DNA from: Microbulbifer bruguierae
Lineage (GTDB): Bacteria; Pseudomonadota; Gammaproteobacteria; Pseudomonadales; Cellvibrionaceae
Length of the DNA stretch: 64,000 nt
Assembly (NCBI RefSeq): GCF_029869925.1
Contig: NZ_CP118605.1
Location: 2,756,001 to 2,820,000, forward strand
Direction: 5' to 3'
Part shown: piece by piece, positions 8,569-18,175 of the stretch
Position numbering within the stretch: the stretch's first letter is position 1
Layout: the number at the start of each line of letters is the position of its first letter
The notes under the pieces: generated by a model
Database searches by the model: none
Told to the model about the DNA's origin: nothing
The model's input: the letters and a program-made list of their open reading frames with translations, nothing else
Position numbers and translations under genes: made by a program

Positions 8569-9452
8569 CCCGGTAAATCCGCGGCCTGCTCGATTTGCCG
8601 CTTTTCCGCTTCCTGCAATTTTGCGGGGACCAGGTCTTCAATGGCATAACCCTGTGGATAAGTGCGATAGCCATCGGGCCATTTCGGTTCGCCGGATCTG
8701 CCAAACAGGGAAAGCCACGTTGCGCGCAGCTTTAGTACCCGGGGTACTACAGCGGAATAAAAGCGCCCCGGAGGTTCCAGTTGCACCGCCCTGCGCGTTG
8801 CCTCATCCAGCAGCACCGCGGATACCGGGCGTACGAAGCGGCGCAGCGGGTCAGGAAGCCAGGATTCCACCACGCCGAAGGTCGCGCCGGATACGGTCCG
8901 GTTGCTATCGCTGTATTCGAATTTCGCCCGCACATAATCATCACTGTACTCGCGCATTTCCGGCAGGGATGTCGGGATCTGCTCTATCCCCATACGCCTG
9001 CCGACATTGCGCCAGAAAATAAACAGTGCGTCCTGTTCCTTGTCCGTCAGCGTGCGCCAGCCAAAGCGCTGGATCCAGTCGATCGGATCGAGCATGAACG
9101 TGGAGAGCACGAACAGGTAGTCTTCGTTGCGGATGGAGAAATGTGCGTGGGTGCGATTGATACGTTGCAGTGCGGCTTTGCCCCGCGGGCTGTCGTAGCC
9201 AAACCGCAATAGCTGCAGCATCAGCAGCGAGGTATCGTCATAGCGCTTCTGGCCACTGCGGGCAAACTCGCCGGTGCGTGCCAGCAGGCCGCCGATCGAT
9301 GGCGAGGCAAAGGTCCGGAACAGGGCCAGCTCAAGGGAGCGGTTGAAATCCCACAGAAATCCGTCGCACACGATCAGGCGGACGATTTCGCCGTGGTCTT
9401 GCGGGAGCTTCAGCCGGTCGATTTCTCTGCGAATCCTGTTTCTTTCCGGCAT
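8565..9452 (-). CDS. DUF2236 / MpaB-type oxygenase family protein (copy A)
   Basis: 295-aa protein that I place in the DUF2236 family, which includes the heme oxygenase MpaB and latex-clearing proteins. Visible features: RTFASPSIGGLLARTGEF near residue 50, RTHAHFSIRNEDYLFVLSTF (a His-containing helix of the heme pocket, about 125-145), then IFWRNVGRRMGIEQIPTSL and DLVPAKL near the end. AAGGAAA precedes ATG. It lies 24 bases after a second member of the family, so the two are likely co-transcribed. The substrate is unknown. Confidence 0.7.
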   Translation of the reverse strand: MPERNRIRREIDRLKLPQDHGEIVRLIVCDGFLWDFNRSLELALFRTFASPSIGGLLARTGEFARSGQKRYDDTSLLMLQLLRFGYDSPRGKAALQRINRTHAHFSIRNEDYLFVLSTFMLDPIDWIQRFGWRTLTDKEQDALFIFWRNVGRRMGIEQIPTSLPEMREYSDDYVRAKFEYSDSNRTVSGATFGVVESWLPDPLRRFVRPVSAVLLDEATRRAVQLEPPGRFYSAVVPRVLKLRATWLSLFGRSGEPKWPDGYRTYPQGYAIEDLVPAKLQEAEKRQIEQAADLPG

Positions 9453-9476
9453 CGGGCGGGTTTCCTTGCTGGGTTT

Positions 9477-10349
9477 TTATTTGTAGAGAAAACCATCCGG
9501 CAGGCCGAGTCGCTGGCAGGCGTGCACGGCGGGACTTGCCTTGATCACAATCCGGTCCGCCAGCCGCCCGCTCAACCGGATCAGCGCGCGCTGCCAGCGT
9601 TTCAGTTGCCAGCGGCGGGTGTCGAGTTTCAGGTGCGCGCGGGTATCGTCCGGTAGGACTTGCACGGCGGCGCGTACCAGCAGGTACTGGTAAGGGCGCA
9701 GGATTCTCGGGAATACCGGGGTGTGCAACATCAGCTCGAGGAATTCATCGATGACATCCGTGGGCTTGAGTTTCGGCTGCATAGCCTCGAACAGGGCCTG
9801 TTGCTCGGCCAGTGAGCGCGGTGAGCCCTTGGCGCCATAGAGCCCTGCAGGAATACCGCTCTCGCCATAGAAGATGTCCTTTTCCTCGCTGGAGAGGGGT
9901 TTCACCAGCTGGCTGTAGGCCTCCAGAAAGCCATAACTGGCGGTTGCCTGCACCCAGTTCAGCAGCTCCACGTCGTTGGCGTTGTAGGTGAACCCCTCCT
10001 CGGTAACGCCGGAAATTTTCCCGTGCATGCCGCGGATGCCGGCGATCATGGCCTCTGCTTTAGTGCGTGGGCCGTACACGGTGACCATGGCGGCGAGCCC
10101 GGTGCGGCGCAGGCGCCCCATGGGGTCGGTACGGAAGGTAGTGTTGTGCCACACCCCGTCGCGCACCCGCGGCTCCGCCAGTTCCAGAATGACGGCGGTG
10201 ATACCGCCGACAAACATGGAAACCGGGTTCTTGAAAATGCGCCAGGTGATGGAGTTCGCGGGGATCAGTGCTTCTTCCCCCCGGGGCTGGCGGAAGTCGA
10301 ACCGCTCGTCGCCCATCCGCCGGTTTATTGCTTGTTCAATCAAATCCAT
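9477..10349 (-). CDS. DUF2236 / MpaB-type oxygenase family protein (copy B)
   Basis: 290-aa member of the DUF2236 family: SITWRIFKNPVSMFVGGITA at the N-terminus, TVYGPRTKAEAMIAGIRGMH with the GMHGKISG His motif about residue 85-97, WVQATASYGFLEAYSQLV, and a C-terminal helical part. In this family conserved His residues bind heme b and the enzymes oxygenate hydrophobic, often isoprenoid, substrates. The start ATG has only a weak ribosome site. It is followed by copy A and preceded by a TonB-dependent receptor gene on the same strand, suggesting uptake plus oxidation of one hydrophobic compound (inference). Confidence 0.75.
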   Translation of the reverse strand: MDLIEQAINRRMGDERFDFRQPRGEEALIPANSITWRIFKNPVSMFVGGITAVILELAEPRVRDGVWHNTTFRTDPMGRLRRTGLAAMVTVYGPRTKAEAMIAGIRGMHGKISGVTEEGFTYNANDVELLNWVQATASYGFLEAYSQLVKPLSSEEKDIFYGESGIPAGLYGAKGSPRSLAEQQALFEAMQPKLKPTDVIDEFLELMLHTPVFPRILRPYQYLLVRAAVQVLPDDTRAHLKLDTRRWQLKRWQRALIRLSGRLADRIVIKASPAVHACQRLGLPDGFLYK

Positions 10350-10407
10350 CAGTCTCAGAAGTCGCCTCGCAAGGTTGGGCCCCAGGGCCCGCCCTGCGGG
10401 GCAGGCC

Positions 10408-12741
10408 TTAAAAATTGCCTCGCAGGGTTAAACCATAGGTACGTGGGTAAGATACGTACGCATTGTAGTCTCCGGACTGCAGTGGCGAGTCGAAGTGAAC
10501 GGCGGCATAGCGGTTATCGCCGCAATTCTGGCACCAGGCGGACAGCGACCAGTTGGCGGCGTCCGGGCGCAGGCCGACACTGGCCGTGTACTCGCTCTGT
10601 CCTTTCACCTTCAGGTCATTGGACGTATTGGAGTAGACCTCGGAGTTGTACAGCGTCCCCAAACGGCCGAACAGGTTGAGGCTGCTGCCGAGGGGTTGCT
10701 CGAAGCTCAGCGCTACACTGGCTGAGAGCTCCGGGGCCAGGGCAAATCGACGGTCGGCCAGAAAACCCAGTACCGGGTCATCGCCAAAACGGGCCTCCGC
10801 CAGGTGGGTGAGGTCGACGTTGAGTGCGAATACCTCGCTCAGCAGGAACTGGTTCTCCAGTTCGAGCCCGTAGACGGTGGCCTCCGGCGCGTTGTCCACA
10901 CTAAAGCGGGTGCCCTGGAACTGGGCCAGCTGCAGGTCGGTCATGTCGTTGTAGAACAGGGCCAGATTGCTGCGCGCGCGACCGCCCCAGTATTCGGACT
11001 TGAGGCCGAGCTCGTAGCCGTCGATGTATTCCGCGCGGTAGACCGGGTCTTCGGGAATCGCCCCGGGTGTTTCTTCCGGGTTGTTCAGGTTGGTGCCGGC
11101 ACCGCTGTTGTCGATGTTGACGCCACCGGACTTGTAGCCGCGGCTGTAGGAGGCGTAACCCATTACCCGCTCGGAAAACTGGTACTGGGCGGCGAGTGAG
11201 CCGCTGAAGGCGTCTTCCTCGTAGTGGTCGTCAAATTCCGGCCCCGGCTGCGCGGTGAGCACCCGGAACACCGCGTTGGGTGCGGTGGTGAAGTCATTGC
11301 GGAACATGGCGCCGTTTTTCTCATCCCGCGAGTAGCGCAGGCCCATCGTCAGCCCAAATTGTTCGGTGATATCCAGGTTCCAGTGGGTAAACGCCGCGTA
11401 GGACACGCTGTCTGCGGGCATATCCACATCGCTCCACTGACCTTCGGTGGCGTCGACGAAACCGGCGGGAGCGCCGTAAAGCTGGAAAAACAGGGTGTCC
11501 CAGTAGAACTGGGCCTGGTCGCCCCACCAGAGTTCGTGGTGTGCGTCGATTTCTTCATCCGCATAGTAGAGCCCCACCACATAGTCCGCGCCGGCGAAGG
11601 GGCCGACCTGCTCCAGGTCGCCGTGCAGGGTGAATTCCTGGGAGAGCATCTTGGTCCTGAGGGACTCACTGATGCCGAGAATGTTGGCGCCGACGAAATC
11701 CCCATCCATGCCCTCCTGGGAGATGCGCCAGTCGCGCAGGCTGGACACCGATTTGAACGTGCGCCCGCCATCCAGCGCCCAGGTCATATGCAGCACTGCG
11801 CCCTTGTCTTCAATCGCCTGGTCCGTGGGGTTGCTCAGTACCTGCTGGTAGTCTTTGAGGTCGTCCGAGGGCAGTTCCTTGCCCTGCATTTGTACCAGCG
11901 CGTTGATCAGCGGCTGGGTGGGGCCGTCGATGGCGTTAACCTGCCCGTAACAGCAGTTGTTCTGCTCGTCGAACCAGTCGAGGATCAGGCGGCTGGAAAA
12001 GGTGTCCGACGGCTCGTACAGGAACTGGACCTTGGCGCCGCGGGGTTCGCGGCCATTGTAGTCGCCGCCGTTGGGGTCCTCGATATAGCCGTCTTCACTG
12101 CCCCACAGCGCGGCCACACGCACCGCGGCGTTGTCGCCCAGGGGCAGATTGGCGGCGCCGCGTACCATCTGGCTGCCGTAGTTGCCCACGCCGACTTCGT
12201 AATCGAAGCTGACCGCTTCGGTATCGGGCGCCTTGCTGTTGAGAATCAGTGCCCCGGCGGAGGTGTTCTTGCCGAACAGGGTGCCCTGGGGGCCGCGCAG
12301 GATTTCCAGGCTCTCCATATCCAGCCAGTTCTGCATCGCCTGGCCGGCACGGGTGCGGTAGACACCGTCCACAAACACACCCACCGCACCCTCGAAGGCG
12401 CGGCTGTTACCGACGGTGCCGATGCCGCGAATTACGATATTGGCGCTGTTGGCGGCGCTGTTGACCACGGCGAAGCGCACGCTGGATGACAGCTGCTGCA
12501 CATTCTCGATACTGTCCACGCGCGCCTCGGCCAGCGCATCGCCGGTGATGGCGGTGACCGCCACCGGAATGTCCTGCAGGTTTTCCTGCCGGCGCTGGGC
12601 GGTAACCACGACTTCTTCCAGCTGCGGCCCTTCCTGGGCGGATACGGTTGCGGGTGCAGCGGCGATCACCGAGGCGAGCGCGGTGGTGGCCAGGGAGATA
12701 CCGCGGAGTGGATGGCTGTTTTGGGGCGAAGTGATTGCCAT
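10408..12741 (-). CDS. TonB-dependent outer-membrane receptor
   Basis: 777-aa outer-membrane transporter. A Sec signal peptide runs to about residue 36 (AAPATVSAQ), followed by a TonB-box-like LEEVVVTAQRR, a plug domain (IPVAVTAITGDALAEARV to GPQGTLFGKNTSAG), a long beta-barrel, and the terminal Phe (LTLRGNF) used for barrel assembly. I chose ATG 12741, which has AGAGGG upstream and starts a normal signal peptide; further upstream in-frame ATGs at 12759 and 12873 exist. The sequence type is that of receptors for hydrophobic or plant-derived compounds rather than classical siderophores, but the ligand is unknown. The two oxygenase genes follow. Confidence 0.9.
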   Translation of the reverse strand: MAITSPQNSHPLRGISLATTALASVIAAAPATVSAQEGPQLEEVVVTAQRRQENLQDIPVAVTAITGDALAEARVDSIENVQQLSSSVRFAVVNSAANSANIVIRGIGTVGNSRAFEGAVGVFVDGVYRTRAGQAMQNWLDMESLEILRGPQGTLFGKNTSAGALILNSKAPDTEAVSFDYEVGVGNYGSQMVRGAANLPLGDNAAVRVAALWGSEDGYIEDPNGGDYNGREPRGAKVQFLYEPSDTFSSRLILDWFDEQNNCCYGQVNAIDGPTQPLINALVQMQGKELPSDDLKDYQQVLSNPTDQAIEDKGAVLHMTWALDGGRTFKSVSSLRDWRISQEGMDGDFVGANILGISESLRTKMLSQEFTLHGDLEQVGPFAGADYVVGLYYADEEIDAHHELWWGDQAQFYWDTLFFQLYGAPAGFVDATEGQWSDVDMPADSVSYAAFTHWNLDITEQFGLTMGLRYSRDEKNGAMFRNDFTTAPNAVFRVLTAQPGPEFDDHYEEDAFSGSLAAQYQFSERVMGYASYSRGYKSGGVNIDNSGAGTNLNNPEETPGAIPEDPVYRAEYIDGYELGLKSEYWGGRARSNLALFYNDMTDLQLAQFQGTRFSVDNAPEATVYGLELENQFLLSEVFALNVDLTHLAEARFGDDPVLGFLADRRFALAPELSASVALSFEQPLGSSLNLFGRLGTLYNSEVYSNTSNDLKVKGQSEYTASVGLRPDAANWSLSAWCQNCGDNRYAAVHFDSPLQSGDYNAYVSYPRTYGLTLRGNF

Positions 12742-12878
12742 GGCGAGTTTCCCTCTCATCGTTGCATTATTTTTTTTGAGTTGAGCCAGTATGGAGAGGT
12801 GGGGAAAAATTGATTCGTCCGTTTGGATGAATTGTGGGCTAATACCCTGTCGCGTGATTAATCGGAGTAACAACAGCC

Positions 12879-13118
12879 ATGCACCACGAACAACCCAATA
12901 ATCCCCTGCACGGCATCAAGCTGGAAACCATCGTCATCGAGCTGGAGCAACACTACGGTTGGGACGGGCTCGCGCAGCGGATTCCGGCAAACTGTTTTCG
13001 CAATGACCCGTCGGTGAAATCCAGTCTGAAGTTTTTGCGTAAAACCCCATGGGCCCGGGAAAAGGTCGAGGCGCTGTATATCTCGACCTTCAGTGACAAC
13101 AATCCCTGGAAGAAGTGA
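12879..13118 (+). CDS. VF530-family small DNA-binding protein
   Basis: 79-aa protein recognisable as the VF530/DUF2132 family: [20 protein letters not shown], then [20 protein letters not shown] and [14 protein letters not shown] with VEALYI. The family is described as small and DNA-binding, with no clear cellular role. GGAG precedes ATG 12879. It is divergent from the TonB receptor gene. Confidence 0.88.
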   Translation: MHHEQPNNPLHGIKLETIVIELEQHYGWDGLAQRIPANCFRNDPSVKSSLKFLRKTPWAREKVEALYISTFSDNNPWKK

Positions 13119-13139
13119 ATCTGTGAAGGTGGTGGTCGA

Positions 13140-13682
13140 GTGCTGCACAACCGATTTCTGAAAACATTACTGCTGCTGTTCACTGGCGTACTGGCGGCCT
13201 GTACCGGGATCCCGGAAGGCGTGAAGCCCATCGATGATTTCGAGCTGCCGCGCTATCTGGGCAAGTGGTATGAAATTGCGCGCCTGGACCACTCGTTCGA
13301 GCGCGGGCTGAGCCGGGTCACCGCGGAATACAGCCTGCGTGACGACGGCGGGGTGAAGGTGGTCAATCGCGGTTTCGACGCGGAACACGCCAGCTGGAAG
13401 GAGTCTGTGGGCAAGGCGTACTTTATCGGTACGCCGGACGTGGGCCACCTCAAAGTGTCGTTCTTTGGTCCCTTTTACGGTTCCTATGTGATTTTCGAGC
13501 TGGACAAGGACTATCGCTACGCGATGGTGTCCGGGCCGAACCGCTCCTATCTTTGGCTGCTGTCGCGCACGCCTGCGGTGGATGAATCCGTGAAAAAACG
13601 GTTTCTGCAGCGTGCGGATGAACTCGGTTTTGACACCGGGGCGCTCATTTTTGTCGAGCAATCGCCGCTGGATACTGACTGA
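13140..13682 (+). CDS. blc: Outer-membrane lipoprotein lipocalin (Blc-like)
   Basis: 180-aa lipocalin anchored by a lipid at Cys21 (lipobox LAAC). The lipocalin motif is LGKWYEIARLDHSFERGL, and the second conserved block is DKDYRYAMVSGPNRSYLWLL followed by SRTPAVDESV, exactly as in bacterial Blc. Blc proteins bind fatty acids or lysophospholipids at the outer membrane and are induced by envelope stress in enterics. Start is GTG 13140 with AAGGTGGTGG upstream; it follows the VF530 gene by 21 bases and may share its transcript. Confidence 0.9.
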   Translation: MLHNRFLKTLLLLFTGVLAACTGIPEGVKPIDDFELPRYLGKWYEIARLDHSFERGLSRVTAEYSLRDDGGVKVVNRGFDAEHASWKESVGKAYFIGTPDVGHLKVSFFGPFYGSYVIFELDKDYRYAMVSGPNRSYLWLLSRTPAVDESVKKRFLQRADELGFDTGALIFVEQSPLDTD

Positions 13683-13708
13683 GCCCTGTCAGGTTCGTTA
13701 ACCGGGCC

Positions 13709-15610
13709 TCAGAGCCCCGGCTTGGCGGTCGTTCCAGCCTTCTGTTTGCGATCTCCCGATTTGCGATTTGGCTGCTTGTCGTGATCGCTCCAGTGATGAT
13801 CCAGGTGCAGATCGGGGTCGCGGCGGTCTTCCCGCAGCGCCTGCAGCAATTGCTCGCGGTAGATTCTGGTCTGGGCAATATGCTGGGACTCGTCGCGCCA
13901 GTATGGGAACAGGGATTCCAGCATGCGCTGGTCGTGCTGTTTGAATTTGCGCGCCGCGCGGGCCGCGCGGTGTTTGGACCAGCCCAGCACCTGCAGCGCG
14001 CCGGCGCCGATATCCAGTGCGCTGTCGACGGTCTCGCGATAGATGTACTGCACCCCCGCTTCCATGAGTGCGTACTGGTGCATGCGATTGCGCGCACGCG
14101 CGAGGATGGTGAGGTGCGGGAAGTGCTTCTGGATGCGGCTGACGATTTCCAGTGATGCGGCCTGGTCGCTCAAAGTGAGGATGGCGATTCTGGCGTTTTC
14201 GGCACCGGCGGCATGCAACAGGTCTTCCCGCGAGGCGTCCCCGTAATAGGCCTTGATCCCGTAGCGGCGCACCAGCTCCAGCTGCTCGGCGTTGTGTTCC
14301 AGCAGCGTGGTATCGAAGCCGCAGGCATTTAGTAGGCGTCCGGAAATCTGCCCGTAGCGACCGTAACCGATGATGATCACCGGCGTGCCGTCGTCCTGAG
14401 GAGCGCTGCCGGGAATATCCGGGGTGCGGGGGCCAGTAAAAAAGCGCGGCTGGATCAGCTGCTCATAGAACATCAGCAGCAGCGGTGTGAACGCCATGGA
14501 CAGGGCGATCAGCGCGATCAGCAGGCTGCTCACGTCGCTCGGCAGCACCTCATTCTGGCTGGCGTAGGCCAACAGCACGAAACCGAATTCCCCCGCCTGT
14601 GCCAGGGATACCGCAAACAGCCAGTCTTCCCCGCGCGCCATACCGCGTACCCGCGCCAGGGCAAACAGGATGATGAATTTCACCAGTACCAGCATTGCCA
14701 GCAACCCGAGCAGCAGCAGCGGCTTTTGCATCACCAGCGCGAGATCCAGGTTGGCGCCGACGGCGAGGAAAAACAGCCCCAGCAGCAGGCCCTTGAACGG
14801 CTCGATATCCGCTTCCAGTTCGTGGCGGAACTCGCTCTCCGCCAGTACCACACCGGCGATAAAGGTGCCGAGTGCCGGTGACAGGTTCAGCCAGGTCATC
14901 ACCGCAGCGGCGCTCAGCACAATCAGCAGTGAACAGGCGGTAAACAGTTCGCGGGTGCGGGTGCCCACCACCAGTCGCAGCAGCGGCGTGAGCAGATAGC
15001 GCCCGGCCAGAACCAGTGCGGCGATGGCACCGAGCACTGCCAGTGCGTAGACCCAGCCCTGCAACCGGTCGGGATCGGTGGCAATTTCCACCGTCGCCAG
15101 TAGCGGCAGCAGTGCCAGGATCGGGATCACCGCAATGTCCTGGAACAGCAGCACACTGAACGCATTGCGCCCGCCCTCGGTCTTCAGCAGGTTCTTTTCC
15201 GACAGGGACTGCAACACGATGGCGGTGGAAGACAGCGCCAGGATCAGACCCACCGCGGTGCCCGTGCGCCAGTTGAAGCCGAACAGTACCATGGCAAAAC
15301 CGCATACCACGGCCGCAGTCAGCAGCACCTGGGCGCCGCCGGTGCCAAAGATGGCGCCGCGCAGGGCCCAGAGTTTGCGCGGCTGCAGTTCCAGGCCGAT
15401 CAGAAACAGCATCAACGCCACACCGAATTCCGCGAAGTGCAGCTCGTCGCTGGTGTCGCCCACCAGGCCGAAGGCGTGGGGTCCGATCAGCACCCCCGCC
15501 ACCAGGTAGCCGAGCACCGAGCCGAAGCCCAGACGCTTGGCGAGCGGTACGGAAATTACCGCCGCGGCGAGGAATATCACAGCCTGGATCAGGGGGTTAT
15601 CGTGGGGCAT
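13709..15610 (-). CDS. KefB/KefC-type monovalent cation:proton antiporter (CPA2 family) with RCK domain
   Basis: 633-aa inner-membrane protein. Residues about 1-385 form the CPA2 transport domain (LGYLVAGVLIGPHAFGL, ALSSTAIVLQSLSEKNLL, LFQDIAVIPILALLPLL, LGTFIAGVVLAESEFRHEL). This is followed by a cytoplasmic Rossmann RCK-N domain (VIIIGYGRYGQISGRLL; AYYGDASREDLLHAAGAE) and a charged C-terminal tail. Kef proteins are glutathione- or nucleotide-gated K+/H+ antiporters that protect against electrophiles. No KefF/KefG-like ancillary gene is adjacent, so ligand gating is open. It lies 48 bases after another antiporter gene on the same strand. Confidence 0.88.
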   Translation of the reverse strand: MPHDNPLIQAVIFLAAAVISVPLAKRLGFGSVLGYLVAGVLIGPHAFGLVGDTSDELHFAEFGVALMLFLIGLELQPRKLWALRGAIFGTGGAQVLLTAAVVCGFAMVLFGFNWRTGTAVGLILALSSTAIVLQSLSEKNLLKTEGGRNAFSVLLFQDIAVIPILALLPLLATVEIATDPDRLQGWVYALAVLGAIAALVLAGRYLLTPLLRLVVGTRTRELFTACSLLIVLSAAAVMTWLNLSPALGTFIAGVVLAESEFRHELEADIEPFKGLLLGLFFLAVGANLDLALVMQKPLLLLGLLAMLVLVKFIILFALARVRGMARGEDWLFAVSLAQAGEFGFVLLAYASQNEVLPSDVSSLLIALIALSMAFTPLLLMFYEQLIQPRFFTGPRTPDIPGSAPQDDGTPVIIIGYGRYGQISGRLLNACGFDTTLLEHNAEQLELVRRYGIKAYYGDASREDLLHAAGAENARIAILTLSDQAASLEIVSRIQKHFPHLTILARARNRMHQYALMEAGVQYIYRETVDSALDIGAGALQVLGWSKHRAARAARKFKQHDQRMLESLFPYWRDESQHIAQTRIYREQLLQALREDRRDPDLHLDHHWSDHDKQPNRKSGDRKQKAGTTAKPGL

Positions 15611-15658
15611 GGCCTGTCTGTATTTTGTTTATGGGTATTTTGGCCGCGCCGACGGGTA

Positions 15659-16957
15659 TCAATCCGGCAGTGGCGTGGCGGGGTCGCCTTCCGGGAAGAC
15701 GGCGGCGCGGCTGCGGTGAATCAGCGGAGCAATGGTGGACCCCTGAATCACAATGGAAAAGAGTACCACGCCGTAGGTCATTACAATCCACAAGTGGCGC
15801 AGATCGTGATCGCCAACCACCGTATAACCGGCGGGAATCGACATTGCCAGTGCCAGCGCCAGGCCGCCGCGGAGTCCGCCCCAGATCAGGATGCGCTCGG
15901 TGTACGGGTGGTATTTGCGGTGACGCTTGAGGAGCAGGAAGGGGATTTTCACTGCCAGGATACGAGCCAGCAACACGACCACAATGGCGACCACAATCAG
16001 TACATAGTCGATGGGCTGGAAATTGATGGTGATCAGGAACAGGCCAACCAGCAGGAACAGAATGCCGTTGAGGAATTCCTCGGTGATGGTCCAGAAGTGG
16101 TCCAGCTCGTGCTGGCTCACCCGCGAGAAACCGCGTTCGCGGGTGTAGTTACCGATGATGATGCCGGAAACCACCATCGCCAGGGCGCCGGAAACACCGA
16201 GTATATTGGCAGTGGCGAAGCCCGCGGTGGGGATCACCAGGGTCAGCAGCAGTTCCAGGCTGTGGTCGTTGGTGGAGCAGATCAGCCAGTGGAACAGGCC
16301 GCCAATCGCGAGACCAAGGGCGATACCGCCGAGCGCCTCCACCATAAACAGGTGGCTGATGGCGGGCAGCGTTGGCTCGGTCCCTTCGAATGCCAGCGCG
16401 TAGATCACCGCAAACACCACAATACCGAAGCCGTCGTTGAACAGTGACTCCCCTTCCACCTGAATAGAGATCTGCTCGGGCGCCTTCATGCTCTTGATGA
16501 TGGCGAGCACCGCGATGGGGTCGGTGGGAGAAATCAGCGCGCCGAACAGCAGGCAGTACACCAGTTCCACTGGCATGCCGATAAGCCCGAAGAAGTAATA
16601 CAGCATATAGCCGATGGCAAATGTGGAAATCAGGGTGCCGAAAATGGCCAGCAAGGTGATTTCCACTTTCTGGTTGCGCAGCATCAACAGGTCGATGTGC
16701 AGGCTGCCGGCAAACAGCAGGAAGCCCAGCACGCCCTTCAGCAACAGGTCCTCGAGATTCAGCACCGGCAGCAGTTGCGCTGCCCAGTCGCGCAGTTCGA
16801 CGATTTCCAGCTTGCCAAGGCCGATGACAATCAGCGACAACGCCAGCGAGCCGGCGGTAATGGCGATGGTGGTCTGGGTGCGCAGCACATATTGATTGAG
16901 GAAACCGAGGAAAACGGAGACGGCAGCGAGAAAGCAGAAGGTGTAATAGACGTCCAT
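15659..16957 (-). CDS. Na+/H+ antiporter, CPA1 (NhaP-like) family
   Basis: 432-aa inner-membrane protein with about 12 predicted membrane segments. Family signatures: LFGALISPTDPIAVLAII (ion-binding Asp), GESLFNDGFGIVVFAVIYAL (the ND motif), FLNGILFLLVGLFLITI and WGGLRGGLALALAMSIP. It likely exports Na+ (or K+) in exchange for protons, as expected in a marine bacterium. Start ATG is preceded by GGAGACC. A dispersed palindrome lies upstream, and the KefC-like gene follows. Confidence 0.88.
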   Translation of the reverse strand: MDVYYTFCFLAAVSVFLGFLNQYVLRTQTTIAITAGSLALSLIVIGLGKLEIVELRDWAAQLLPVLNLEDLLLKGVLGFLLFAGSLHIDLLMLRNQKVEITLLAIFGTLISTFAIGYMLYYFFGLIGMPVELVYCLLFGALISPTDPIAVLAIIKSMKAPEQISIQVEGESLFNDGFGIVVFAVIYALAFEGTEPTLPAISHLFMVEALGGIALGLAIGGLFHWLICSTNDHSLELLLTLVIPTAGFATANILGVSGALAMVVSGIIIGNYTRERGFSRVSQHELDHFWTITEEFLNGILFLLVGLFLITINFQPIDYVLIVVAIVVVLLARILAVKIPFLLLKRHRKYHPYTERILIWGGLRGGLALALAMSIPAGYTVVGDHDLRHLWIVMTYGVVLFSIVIQGSTIAPLIHRSRAAVFPEGDPATPLPD

Positions 16958-17000
16958 TGTGGGCGCGGGGTCTCCGGTGCGGTGCGGGGGTACCTCTAAC

Positions 17001-17065
17001 TGTAGGAGCCTGCCTGCAGGCGAACACCCGGTAGCGGGAAATTCGCCTGCAGGCAGGCTCCTACA
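17001..17065. repeat. Dispersed palindromic repeat, copy 2 (24-bp perfect arms)
   Basis: The arm at 17001-17024 (TGTAGGAGCCTGCCTGCAGG plus CGAA) is perfectly reverse-complemented at 17042-17065. It differs from copies 1 and 3 by a C for T in the arm, with the matching change in the other arm, so the base pair has been conserved. Located between the pirin gene and the CPA1 gene. Confidence 0.75.
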
Positions 17066-17087
17066 AAAAGCAGTGGCGAAGGCGCTG

Positions 17088-18011
17088 TTACTCGGCGAGG
17101 GTGCCGTTATTGTAGTCGCGCACGGCCTGTTCGATCTGTTCGCGGGTGTTCATGACGAAGGGACCATAGTGCACAACCGGCTCATTGAGCGGCTTGCCGT
17201 GCAGTACCAGCATCCCGGTGCCCTGTTCCGGTGCATCCTCAGGCGCGCGCAATTTAAGCGATTCGCCGCCGCCAAACAACACCAGATTGCCGCGACTTAC
17301 CGCACCGCGCCCGGTATCCAACGCACCCCGATAGATGTACACCAGCACACTGTGGTCCGCTGGCAGTGGCAGATTGACCTCCGCGCCCGCCACTAAACGT
17401 ACATCCGCCACTGACGCTTCGGCCGCCGCATCCAGCAACGGCGCTGACTCGGGATTTCCATGCACCTGCCACTGGCCTGCAATCATGCGGATCAGCGAGC
17501 CGTGATCATCCAGTGCGACTTCGCGTACCTGTTCGGGCTGGATATCCCGCCAGCCGGGTTTGCTCATCTTGTCCTTCGCCGCCATGTTGATCCACAGCTG
17601 GAAGCCGTGCATGCCCGTGGCATCCCTGGACTGGGACGGCATTTCCGAGTGGATGATGCCGCGCCCGGCGCGCATCCACTGAGCCCCGCCCTGGGCGATG
17701 GCGCCGCGGTTACCGAGGTGGTCGCGGTGCTCGAATTCGCCGTTCAGCATGTAGGTCAGGGTTTCGATGCCGCGGTGCGGGTGCGGTGGGAAACCGGCGA
17801 TATAGTCGTCGGGATTTTCCGAGCGAATTTCGTCCACCATCAGGAAGGGGCTGAAATCCGCGGACTGAAATCCCGCAACCCGGTGAATCTTCACCCCGGC
17901 GCCGTCGGCGGACGGATGGCCCGCGATCACCCGTACTGCAGGGCGGATACCGGTGCTGGAATTACTGCTCTGTGTAACCTTCTCTGTACCTTTGTGTGTG
18001 AAGTTGTCCAT
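17088..18011 (-). CDS. yhaK: Pirin-family protein (YhaK-like)
   Basis: 307-aa bicupin protein. The metal-binding N-terminal cupin shows FPPHPHRGIETLTYMLNGEF and MRAGRGIIHSEMP (His/His/His/Glu ligands). The C-terminal pirin cupin follows, ending in LVLHGKPLNEPVVHYGPFVM. Pirins of this type can act as quercetinase or redox sensors. ATG 18011 has GAGGAG at ideal spacing; an upstream in-frame start at 18068 does not. It is divergent from a LysR gene, and the set matches E. coli yhaK-yhaJ-yqjF-yqjG, which supports the yhaK name. Confidence 0.88.
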   Translation of the reverse strand: MDNFTHKGTEKVTQSSNSSTGIRPAVRVIAGHPSADGAGVKIHRVAGFQSADFSPFLMVDEIRSENPDDYIAGFPPHPHRGIETLTYMLNGEFEHRDHLGNRGAIAQGGAQWMRAGRGIIHSEMPSQSRDATGMHGFQLWINMAAKDKMSKPGWRDIQPEQVREVALDDHGSLIRMIAGQWQVHGNPESAPLLDAAAEASVADVRLVAGAEVNLPLPADHSVLVYIYRGALDTGRGAVSRGNLVLFGGGESLKLRAPEDAPEQGTGMLVLHGKPLNEPVVHYGPFVMNTREQIEQAVRDYNNGTLAE

Positions 18012-18083
18012 GGTTCTGCTCCTCTGTTTCCGGCAGTATAGGCCGATAAAATCGCCAGAAAATGGCAAATAATCGCAACTAAT

Positions 18084-18092
18084 ATTCGATCA
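18084..18092. promoter_or_regulatory. Possible LysR-regulator site shared by two promoters
   Basis: ATTCGATCA occurs here in the pirin/LysR intergenic region and again at 19081-19089, upstream of the DoxX gene. A 9-base match could be chance. It is offered as a candidate half-site for the LysR protein encoded between them. Confidence 0.25.
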
Positions 18093-18175
18093 GCTCGACA
18101 GATCTCGCAGCTCATCGACCTCGTAAAATCACAAGTACTCGAAATCAGACATCGAAATCAGACAAGGGACAGTCT

